Source: Mauremys mutica (Eukaryota > Chordata > Testudines > Geoemydidae). Taken from it: DNA of 64,000 bases. The notes beneath the pieces were generated by a model, which made no database searches, was not told where the DNA came from, and saw only the letters and a list, made by a program, of their open reading frames with translations. Shown here in pieces: positions 24,501-36,500 of the stretch. The DNA is taken from assembly GCF_020497125.1 (NCBI RefSeq), contig NC_059074.1, positions 191,079,415-191,143,414 on the forward strand, read 5' to 3'. The first letter of the stretch is position 1. Every line of letters begins with the position of its first letter. Position numbers and translations under genes: made by a program.

Positions 24501-27500
24501 GTAAGTCTCTCTCTCTCTCTCTTTAATGGCACCAGGACAGTACAGTATTTTGCAACTGGGAATCAGATTTTTGTATTTTTCTATCTAGGGTGTGTCTGCT
24601 ATTTATTTTTCATTGTCATTTTTTTTTCTATGTGAACATATATATATATTCATGCATATTTGAGGGGCAATATGCTTAGCTTTCAGATAAGACTGCTTTA
24701 TTCCAACATCATACTACTTTACGTTTATAAATTAGAAGTCTAAATTTTGTATGTCTTCTAAATAAAGGCTTTCAATAATTTTTCTGTGGCAGAGTAAAAT
24801 TGTATGACATTTAAATGCCTCTAGTTTGCCTTTTTGTTTTTTGTCTTGTATAAGTCCAAGTTTTTGTAGTGATGCCATAACATTTGGCTGCATTTACTTA
24901 TGTTGAGGTTAAGCATTTTTAATTGTTCAATGTTGTCATAGTATTTCTACTTCATAATAAATATTGCTAATACTGAAACTGTTACCCTCTTTAGGATTAC
25001 AAAATAAAGTTCAGAACAATTTATATGAGATGATGATGCTAGATTCTGAATTGCCTTATACTACAAGTATTTACACATTGTATAACTATGCACATGAGTA
25101 GTCCTACTGACTTCAGTGGCTTTGTGTGAGAGAGCGCTTTTTTCCTATGTTGGTGAGCCTAGAAATCTTGATTTGCATGCGTCTTCCACCCATTTTTTGT
25201 AGTGTGGAGGAACACACGAACAAGGAAACTCTGTACAGAGACATTTTAATATAATACACACACACAGTTGTCTTTGCTGTGTGTGGAACACTTTCCAATA
25301 GCTTGCCACTCTGTCTGCATCCACCTTCTCCATATGTGAGAGAGAACCAGTAGAATTCATCTGTGCATGGTGTGGGAATAGCCAGATATTTATGAAATTT
25401 TATAGTCTAGCAGAAAAAACAGATGCTTAGACACCTGTGGTACAGCTCTGAATTCTCCAAACTAAAAAGATACTTCATCCATCCTGTTCAGCTGAACACT
25501 TCACTTAAAAAATTAATGTGTTGAGAAATGCTGATGACGGGTTCTGCTCAATAACTATCCAAAGCTGCGTGCACCAACGCATGTTCATTTTCATCATCTG
25601 AGTCAGATGCCAGCAGAAGGTTGATTTTCTTTTTCTTTTTTGGTGGTTCAGATTCTGTATTTCTTCATCAGAGTGTTGCTTTTTTAAGGCTTTGGACTGT
25701 ATTTTCCACATCTCATCCCTCTCAGATTTTGGAAGGCACTTCAGATTCTTAGACCTTGGGTTGAATGCTCTTGCTATCTTTAGAAATTTCCTATTGGTTC
25801 CTTCTCTCACTGCAGATTTGACAAGTGTTTTAAAATCGAACAACATATGCTGGGTCATCCTCTGAGACCACCCATAACATGAAATATATGGCAGAATGTG
25901 GGTAAAACCATGGAGCGGGGAGACATACAATTATTCCCCATGGAGTTCAGTCACAAATGTAATTAACACATTTTTAACGCGTATCATCAGCATGGAAGCA
26001 TGTCCTGTGGAATGGTGGTCAAAGCATGAAGGGGCATACGGATGTTGAGCATATTTGGCATGTAAATACCTTGCAACTCTGGCTACAACAGTGTAGTGCG
26101 AATGCCTGTACTCACTTTCAGATCACATTGTAAATAAGAATTGGGCAGCATTATCTCCTGTAAATGTAAGTAAACTTGTTTGTCTTCGTGATTGGCTGAA
26201 CAAGAAATAGGACTGAGTCGACTTGTAGGTGCTACAGTTTTTTACATTGTTTTTTAAAAAAAACATTCTGCATATGGAAGAGCAACTTACAAGATAGAAC
26301 TTGAACTACAGTACTTGTATGAGGTATTTTTCAATTCACAGTAAGAAAGATAAAAAGAAATAAAATTTATAATATAAAGTGAGCACTGTACACTCTGTAT
26401 TGTGTTGTAATTGAAATAAATATTTGAAAATGTAGAAAAAATCCAAATATATTTATAATAAATGTAAATTGGTATTCGATTATTGTTCAACAGTGCGATT
26501 AAAACTGTAATTAATCATGACTAAATTTTTTTTTTTATTTGTTTGGCGTTACTCAAGTTAACTGTCACCAGAAAGTGAGAGCAGGCATTTGCATGGTACT
26601 TTTGTAGCCAGCATTGCAAGGTATTTACGTGCCAGATATGCTAAACATTTGATGCCCCTTCATGCTTTGGCCACCATTCCAGAGGACATGCTTTCATGCT
26701 GATGACACTCGTTTTTAAAAAAAAAAAAAAAAAAAAAAGCGTTAATTAAATTTGTGACTGAACTCTTTGGGGAGAATTATGTCCCCTGCTCTGTTTTACC
26801 TGCATTTTGCCGTACATTTCATGTTATAGGAGTCTCAGATAACATGTACTGGGTTATCGTTCATTTTAAGAACACTTTCACTGCAGATCTCACAAAATGC
26901 AAAGAAGATACCAATGTGCAATTTCTAAAGATAGCTATAGCACTCGACCCAGGTTTAAGAATCTGAAGTGCCTTCCCACATCTGAGAGGGACAAGGTGTG
27001 GTGCATGCTTTCAGAAGTTTTAAAAAAGCAACACTCAGGTGCGGAAACTACGGAACCCGAACAACCAAAAAGAAGAATCAACCTTCTGCTGGTGGTATCT
27101 GACTAAGATAATGAAAATGAACATGCATCAGTCCACACTGCTTTGGATTGTTATCAAGCAGAACCCATCATCAGCATGGACGCATGTCCCTTGGAATGGT
27201 GGTTGAAGCATGAAGGGACATGTGAATCTTTATCGCATTTGGCACATAAATAGCTTGTGACGCTGGCTACAACAGTGCCATGAGAATGCATATTCTCACT
27301 TTCAGGTGACATTGTAAACAAGAAACGGGCAGCATTTTCTCCTGTAAATGTAAACAAACTTGTTTGTCTGAACGATTGGCTGAAGTAAGGCTGAGTGGAC
27401 TTCTAAAACTTCAGAGCCTACATTTTTTGAGTGCAGTTAGGTAACAAAATTCTACATTTGTAAGTTGCACTCTCACGACAAAGATTGCACTACAGTACTT

Positions 27501-30500
27501 GTATGAGGTGAATTGAAAAATACTATTTTTACATTGCAAATATTTGTAATAAAAATAATATACACTTTGATTTCAGCTAGAACACAGAATACAATATATA
27601 TGAAAAGGTAAAATAAAACACCCAAAATATTTAATACATTTCGATTTGGTATTCTATTGTTTAACAGCACAATTAAAACTGCGATTAATCACAATTTTTT
27701 GAGTTAATCGTGTGAGTTAACAGCGACTAATCGACAGCCCTAGTATTTTTTATAATTACTTTTCCAAGTACTTGCTTTAATTGCCAGAAGGATGTTCAGT
27801 ATTTTGGGATGGGATGGGAACTGGTCTACATGACTGCATAGAAGAGAGGAAGTTACCACATGAACCATCTCTCTACTAAAATGATATTGATTTCCCCCTT
27901 TCTCTTGCACCTTTTTCAATGTCTTGCATCCTCAGTGGTGGTTTTGCCTCCCTTTTACTGCCTCTGCTGCTAGTTTCTTGCCTCAAGAGTTTCCTCAACT
28001 TTCTTTACTGCCAGTAATAAAGGAATGTCATAGTGACTATCTCCTTCCAGTTGCTCTAATCCAGTGGTTCTCAGCATGCAACTGACATGCTCAGGGCCAT
28101 ATAGGCAGTATTGGATGTGGCCACAATGGTAAATAAGTTGAGAACCACTGCTCTAATCCATGCCTGGGGATATGAATTTGAACTGATGGCAGCATAGTAG
28201 CTTTCATATAAAAGAGAATGTCCTATAGTTCACATTATTCCTCTATTTCATTCTTATTCTTTTTTGTTCTCTTAAGGTTCCACTGTGACTAGTTTATAAA
28301 CCCTTTTTGGATACTCTTTAAGTGTTTGTTTAAAAACATCCTTTTTAGCGGAGTCATTTAACCATCCTTCATCAACCTCTTCTATCTTTTGCATGTTTTA
28401 AACAAAAGACGGTTGGTGAATTCAGCATATTCTGTGGGTAGTTTCTATTAGAGTGAAGTTTTTAATGTAAGATTCTTATAGGAATTCCAGGGTTCTGCTA
28501 GGTATTTGGGGCCTTAATGAGGCTAGTGCAAGCTGTTCAACATAGTGAAATATAAAATGTTCTGCTTTCTTGTTTAAACAGCGTATTCAGTATGCAAAAA
28601 CAGATTCTGATGTGATTTCCAAAATGCGCGGTACATTTGCTGATAAGGAAAAGAGGAAAGAAAAGAAAAAGGCTAAATCCCTGGAGCAGTCAGCTAATGC
28701 AGCAAATAAAAAACTCGGTCAGGTAAGTGGACTGTGTAAACGAAAACAAGATTCCTGACTTCTAGAACAAGTTTGAAGGTTGTTTTTCTGCATGGAACAA
28801 ACTCCTTTAATGTAATAGTTACAATCCTCCTTGTTAAAACTATAGGTATTTTGGGGGAATGTATGTAAGAGACTAATTCTGGCCTTTCCTTTGGCCTGTT
28901 GGCAGCCCCTGGGGTTGTCAGAAAATGCATGATGGTGATGGCAGCCTTACTCGGAAGGCAAGGCGTTTGAGTCTACCCTTACCTCGACGACTGGTTGGTC
29001 CAAGGCCCAGATGAAAGCCAGCATCAGTCTGGTCCAACCTACCTTCTGAGTCCTGGGCTTGTTGATAAATGAGCAAAAGTAAACTCGTCATCCCCATACA
29101 GAGGATAGAGTTTGTTGGTGCAGTGCTCGATTCTACCTAAGCCAGAGTCTTCCTCGCAGAGACTAGCTTCTAGACCATATCGACTCTGATATCAAAGGTC
29201 AAGGCCAACCCTGTCATGACAGCCTGTTTTTGCCTCAAACTTTTAGGTCACATTTACGTGGTACAGCATGCAAGACTTTGCATCAGACCCCTTCAGGTTT
29301 GGCTGGCCTCAGTGTAGTTGGCTGGACTCAGTGCTTACAGTTCCTTCCCCAGTCCTTGCCTCTCTCGACTGGTGGAGGGATCCCTGATCAGGGGGTGTGG
29401 GCGTTCCCTTTGTCACTCTCCAACCAGCAGTATCCCTAATTTCGGACATGTCCAGTCTAGGTTGGGGGCTTACTTCAAGCACCTTGGGGCCTGCGGTCCC
29501 AGGAGGAGCTCTTCTTGCATATAAAAGTCGGAGCTCAGAGCGGCCTGCCTAGTGTGCCAGGTGTTTTTACCGCAGAACGCAGGCAGAATTATATGAGTGC
29601 TCATGGACAACATGGCAGCCACGTTTTACATCAACAGAGAGGAGTGCGTTGCGCCACCCTGTCAAGAGGCCATTCGTCTGTGAGACTTCAGAGTGAAACC
29701 CTCCATCCACCTTGAAGCTTCCTACCTTCCGGGAGCCTGGAACGCTCTGCGAGATCATCTCAGCAGGTCTTTCTCCTCTCACCATGAGTGGTCTCTTCAC
29801 CCTGGCGTAACCATATCCATCTTCCATCTGGGGTGTTTCCTCATGTAGACCTGTTTGCAACCAAGCAGAACAGGAAATGTCAGCAGTTTTGCTCTCTGCG
29901 TGGTCACAGCCCAGGTGCTCTCTCAGATGCCTTCCTACTCCTGTAGACAAAGCTTCTGTTCTATGCATTTTCCCCCTCATTCCTCTGGTACACAAGGTCC
30001 TTCTGAAAGTCAAGCAAGATAAAGCAAGGGTTATTCTTATTAGCCCCTGCATGGCTGCATCAGCACTGGTTTGGCACACTACTGGATCTGTAAGTAGCAA
30101 CCCTATTGCTGCTCCTGCCCCTCCCAGACCTGATCTTGCAAGATCATGGCTATTGGCTCCACCTGAACCTCAAGGCCCTCCACCTGACTGCATAGATCTA
30201 TGGTTGAATCCAGCACTGATGGCCTGTTCAGAACAAGTCCACCAGGTCTTGCTAGGTAGTAGGAAACCATCTACTACAGTGACTTACCTAGCCAAATAGA
30301 ATAGTTTCTCGGTGTGGTCTTCCCAATGAGGCCTCTCACCAACTCAGTCACTCCTCCAGTCAGTACTAGAATACCTGCTTTATCTGAAACAGGGCCTAGC
30401 CATTTCATCGGTCAAGGTGCATCTAGTAGCAATCTCAGCCTTCCATCCTCTCATGGACAGTAGGTTGGTCTTCTCACATGAGATGTCCATTCACATCTTC

Positions 30501-33500
30501 AAGAGATTAGGGAGACTTTACCCTCAAATTCGTGAACCTATCCCACTCTAAACCTGGTCCTGTCAAGATTCCTGGGCCTGCCCTTAGAGCCGCTGGCATC
30601 GCGCCCCCTGTCGTATCTCTCCTGGAAGGTCACCTTCCTGGTAGCAGTTACCTTGGCCAGGAAGATCTCAAATCAGGACCCTTACGTTAGAGAACACTGT
30701 ATACAGGGGTTCTAAGGACAAGGTTCAACTGTGCCCCCACCCAGCGTTCCTCCCAAAGGTGGTCCTGCAGTTTCATAGTAACCAGGCTATTTTCCTGCCT
30801 GTTTTCTTCCCAAAACTGCACAAGAATATGGAGAAGCGGTGTCTCCTGGCCTTTTACATTGAGAGAACCAAACTGTTCCATAAATCTACACAGCTCTTGT
30901 TGGCAGTAGCAGACAGGATGAAAGGCCTAATGGTTTCGGTCCAGATGGTTTTTCATACTGGATTACTTCCTGCATTCATAGGGCAGCTATGAGCAGGCAG
31001 GTGTCATACCTTCTGTCATCTTGACAGCCCATTCATGAGAGCTCAGGCTTCATGAGTGGTGTTTCTGGCTCAGATCCCAATCCAAGACATCTGCAGAGCA
31101 GAGACCTGGTCATCGGTACATACTTTCTCCTCCCACTAGCAGGCTAGGGATGACGCCAAGTTTGGTAGAGCAGTGTTGCAATCCGCATGTCCATGAACTC
31201 CAAGCCCACTTCTGCAGGTAATGCTTGGGAGTCACCTAATGGGGAATAGAAATGAGCAAACACTCCAGGGGGGGGGAGGGGGAGAGGGAGAAAGGTTAGT
31301 AACTTTCTGTAACTGTTTTCTCTGAGATTTGTTGCTCGTGTCCATTCCATGACCCACCCTTTTGCCTCTCTGTCAGAGTTAGCCAGTAAGAAGGAACTGA
31401 GAAGGTGCAGGACAAGCTGGACCCCTCATACCAGTGCATAGTCAGATCAACAATGTAATAATCAAAATTCTTTATCTTCTGATATAGAAAACAAGTAACT
31501 TTTCTCCCCAACTACCCCAAAATTGGGTCCAACTCCGATTACATACATATGTCTAGATGATCATGACTGTCCCTTCTGGACTTAAAGTCTGACTTTATAA
31601 GCAGTAGTAATACTAGCAGTACCCAAAACATAGTCTGTGGACTCCTAGTGATCCCTAGACCACTTCCTAGTGGTCTGTGGAGAAGTGGCTGGTCACATGG
31701 TGCTGCTTGTCTTACTTTCCAGCTGAGAGAAACAGAAGATATCTGAGAGAAGACAAAATGAACAAAAGTAGGAAGTGTGATTAACTTTTTTCAGAAATCA
31801 CTTGCTGATCTTTAATGTTAAGTAAAAATACACAAATACTTCCACAGTATTACTCTGCAGTGTGTAATACTGTAGTTGCACCTAAGCACTATGCAATAGC
31901 AAATGGGAGGGGAGCTGGTCCATGCAATCGCAGATGGGAATGGAGTTGCCCATAAGATATTATCTCCATTAAAAGGTGGTCTGCACTGGAGAAGTTGACT
32001 AATGCTTGTATAATAGAAAACACCAACATTAAGAATAAACAGTAAATTCTGTAGATCGTTTTGGTAGGTGTTGTAGAGCTATTGTTGCCTTAACTTCACC
32101 ACCATTTTGAAATCACTTAAAGAACTCAAATACTGATTTTGAATTTGTGCTGGAGGAGTCTATATGGATTTATCTGTACCTCAGTCAGAAAGCACGTAGT
32201 ACTGTCTTCAACAGAGCCATGTTTAGAAACACCTCTAAAATTGCCTTTCCCTGTCTGTGGAATCTACCTTTTCAGGAGGCAGATGGAATACAATAATTTG
32301 CTATATCTACTGATTCACCTTAGAATCTATTCTGACCTAATGGCCGTGTCTTCTCCAGCAGTCTGGTGGGGGTTCAAAACCCAGTGGCTTCATGTTTCCT
32401 ACTAGCAACTATTCTGCAAACTATGAACGGTCCATGGACCACAGTTTAGGAAACAGTGCCTTAAGATTAAAGGGTTGGTTAGGATTAAGATGCTCTCTCA
32501 GGCTCCTTGAAAACCAAACTGGTATGGATATGTGCTTTCAAATTGAAAATTATAGAAAACTTTTCAGTGCTGATTTTTTTTGGTAAAATCATGTTTTTTC
32601 TAACTGTGCTTAATCTCCCAGGGAACAACACAGAATTCTTTGAATGTCCAAGGGGCTTCGTCACAGAATCAACAGGTAATTCTTATTAGTTTGTTTATGC
32701 CTGCCATTATGTTTTCTGTTTGAGAACTAGCAGGAAGAGAAAGCACTACACAAACATCATTTAATATTTGTGTTATACAATAGAACTCCAGTATTTTAAA
32801 AAAAGCGTATTTTACTAGTTTAGAATTGTTTTAAATTGGACTTTGGTGGGGAATTTCTGTAGTATATAGAATGAGTTCATTGTACAAGCTCTGAATTTTG
32901 TGTTATCCTCCCCCCTTCTCCCTTAACTGACATGTATGGAGAGACAGCTGCTATTATAAACTTCAGGCCTGATTTTTAGTTTTTTCCCAGCTCTTTTTAT
33001 TTCACAATTCCCGTGGCATAAAGGGGGCAGAAACAGCATCTGGAGAATATCCCCAGTATATGGGATTTTATTGGACGCCATAGAACTGTCAGAACACCTA
33101 TATGTTGTCCTCTGGATAGTCCCCTAATGTAGAGGGTGTATTGGAGAATAGAGGAAGTGTGGCCCGGGCACCCCCAGATGACCTCGGGCAGCTGTATGTG
33201 TTTGAGCTGCCTCAAGGCTGCTCTCACATAGATTGGGAGTTGAGTAGGCCCCTTAACATGGCCAAGAATTCAAAGAAGCCAGAAAATTGCGGAAAGCTAT
33301 TTTTGTGCTCTTCCCCCCCCCCCCCCCGTTCTTGTGCCAATTGCAAGGATCAAGAATTGGACCCAGTGTCTTTGTGGGAACAAACAGAGACAGCTGTCTG
33401 AGTTCATCTAAGGGTGATCTGGCAGTTGAGACTAGCTGGAGCACAGCATGCTCTGGACCCAGCATCTGTGTGGGAATTGTCCCCTCTTTGCTGTTGAGGA

Positions 33501-36500
33501 ATTTAATATATATACCTTCATAAGAAGCATGGCCAGAAAAGTGTAACGGACAATGCTGAATGTTCAGGTCTCTGTACAGCCCTCTCCCTTCAAAGTTGAT
33601 GACTTTGTAACTAGTTGTAATACCTGGCTTATTCTTCTCAGCTGAAGGGAATTACCTAATTATACTAAAGCCAAGTAAAGTAGAGATACTTTGCTGATCC
33701 CTGACATTGAGACACCTCCCTGTTCACTTGAGAAGGTACTGAACTGCTATATGCAAAGCATCAGCAAACCTGTCTCTAGCAATGAATATTCAGTGGGCCA
33801 CTGAAGCAACATCAGGAAGTATACATATCTTCATATAGAATGGTTACTCCCTCGACTTTACTACAGCATGCTGTTCAAAGCTGGTAAATTCTATGGAAGT
33901 GATAACTGACATGGTCAACTACCTTTTTAGATATTTATGCCTTTTTAAAATTAGCAGTTCTACATGCTTACAGTAAATGAATTTGAAATACCTCTGTCCC
34001 CCAACTTACTGCATCTCTTGATATTATACTAATAACATACTAACACTGATAGCAGAGAAAATGGACCAATTAAAAAATGTACTAAAGGGATTGTGAAAGA
34101 TACAGTTTAGCCAATAAGTGACTGAAGTCTAAACCAGTCTTATGAGGAACATTAACAGTACGTTAGTTTCTTTCCAGTAGTTTCAGTGGAAGTATAAAGA
34201 AAGTAGATGAGTGCTACTTATATTTTGCATGACATGTTGAATTATGTTCTTCTGTTGTTGTAGGTGCCTGATAATCCACCAAACTATATACTCTTCCTTA
34301 ATAACTTGCCAGAAGAGACAAATGAGATGATGCTGTCTATGCTATTTAATCAGTAAGTTGTGTATATAACATTTTTTTCTCCTTTCATTCTCCATTATAT
34401 GCACGCACACTCACTCACTCACTCTTTCCTCAGCCTTGACCTGTAGGGGATACTTAAAAATATGAGAGTTCAGTCTTGGGTCCATTTAATCCTTGGCCTT
34501 ACTGCTGAAAATACAGCCATGTAAATTGTGGTGGCTCTTTAATATGAACACCTGCCCATTAGGAACTAGAGAGACAAGGTGGATGAGGTAATATCTTTTA
34601 TTGGACCAGCTTCTCTTGGTGAGAGGGACAAGTTTCAGGTCAGACCTGAAGAAGAGCTCTGTATAAGCTCGAAAGCTTGTGTCCCTCACTGTAGCAGTTG
34701 GTCCAATAAAATATATTACCTCATGTACCTTGTCGCTAATAACCTGGGACCCACACAGCTACAACAGCACTGCGTACAGCATTAGGAACTAGCTCAATTC
34801 ACATAGACCACCTACACCCAGCAGATGGTTATGACTTGCAACCAATCTGGGTTAGAGTTCAAGCTAGTGACTTTGCAGTGAAAGACTCCAGTCACAGAAA
34901 TGACTACAGAATGTATATGATTTTAAGTCAATCTCAAACTTTTGGAAGCTCCGCTCCCCCTTTGGGAAGATGAAACCCACTTTCTTCCTCCTTGCAACCA
35001 TCATTTGGTTTTTAAGGTCCACTTATCTTACCAGATGCATCTTCCTCATGCTGGCTAGTCTTTCATGTGGTCCCAGGAATATACAACCTACTGTCTTGGG
35101 CATGTTATAGAGCTTCATAATATGATCCTCCTCCTTTCTTATACAATAAATATCAACATTTTAAACCGTCATTCGTACCTGAGTTAGCATTCAGTGAAAT
35201 TAATGGGGAATTTCACATCTTGGTGCTCTTAGTTCAGGCTCTCTGCAAACGCAGGCAGATGTTGCTGCATCATTTTAATTTGCTTCTTGTTTTGAAGGCT
35301 TTCTTTGCAACCATAACAGCTAAACACTTCATTTAATAAAAAAAAAAAAAAGAAAGCTGAGACAATTGAAAGTATTGTACATGCTTTCTGAGACTTGGGG
35401 TGTGCTCCAAACTTTGTTTTGCTCATGAATAATTTGTCTGTTTTCCATTCTCATTTGTCTTATAGTGACACTGTTTGTTTGTTTCTTCCTTCCTCCTCTG
35501 CATTTCCTCACTTTCTAAATAACTTAAATGGCTACATGAATTTACTCCATCTGCTCAGAAAATTCACTACTGGGTTGAAATTGATTTAGGAAAGTTTTAG
35601 CAATTCAGGGACAACTTACAATTATAAGCACATGCAATGGAGTTATAATCTATATGAAATTGTAATGATGATCTTTGCTGTACTGTGTTCCAGGAATAGG
35701 AAATGTTACTTAAATAACTTTAAAGTATTAATCTACTATAGCAATGATATTCCACATATGCTGCTTTGGGCCTGGATATGTAGCTCTTGGGGAATCTTTG
35801 AATTTCAGTGGAGCCATTCTTGGTCTCATCCAATGCAGCATAGGGACTGAGGCGAATGGAAGTACCACGTTCCCTCAGGTGAAGCAGGAAAGTGCGGAGA
35901 GTGGGGAGGAGGTGGGAAAACATCCCTCCTGGGGTCCCTGTGTCATGGGGAGAAAGCTCCATTTGATGGTCTATCAGAATAGTATGACATCCTGACTTTG
36001 CTTGCTTGATGTTTTTGCCCTAATGCCCCACACATAATGGAGCAATGACCATGTAACCTCGTGTGCTGCAGATATGACAACTGCAGTGTGGAGAATGAGT
36101 TTCTCTCCCACTTCATTCACTAGTCAAGTAGCATCTCATTTCCTTAAAGATGAGAACTACTCTGCTACTTTTAAATGTGTTACTAGTAGTGACTGTTATA
36201 GTATTGGGTGCTTATGATAAGCCTTAACAGTTGCTTGAGAGATTTACTGTCAGATATAATCAATGTCATTTTATCTGGCTGACTTCTCCTTTATTTTAAA
36301 GGTTCCCTGGCTTCAAAGAAGTACGTCTAGTGCCTGGGAGACATGACATTGCTTTTGTGGAGTTTGAAAATGAAGGGCAGGCAGGAGCTGCTCGTGATGC
36401 TCTCCAAGGGTTCAAGATTACTCCATCCCATGCAATGAAAATCACATATGCTAAGAAATAACCATGGATGTTAACTTAAAAGGACTGTTTTGTATAACAT

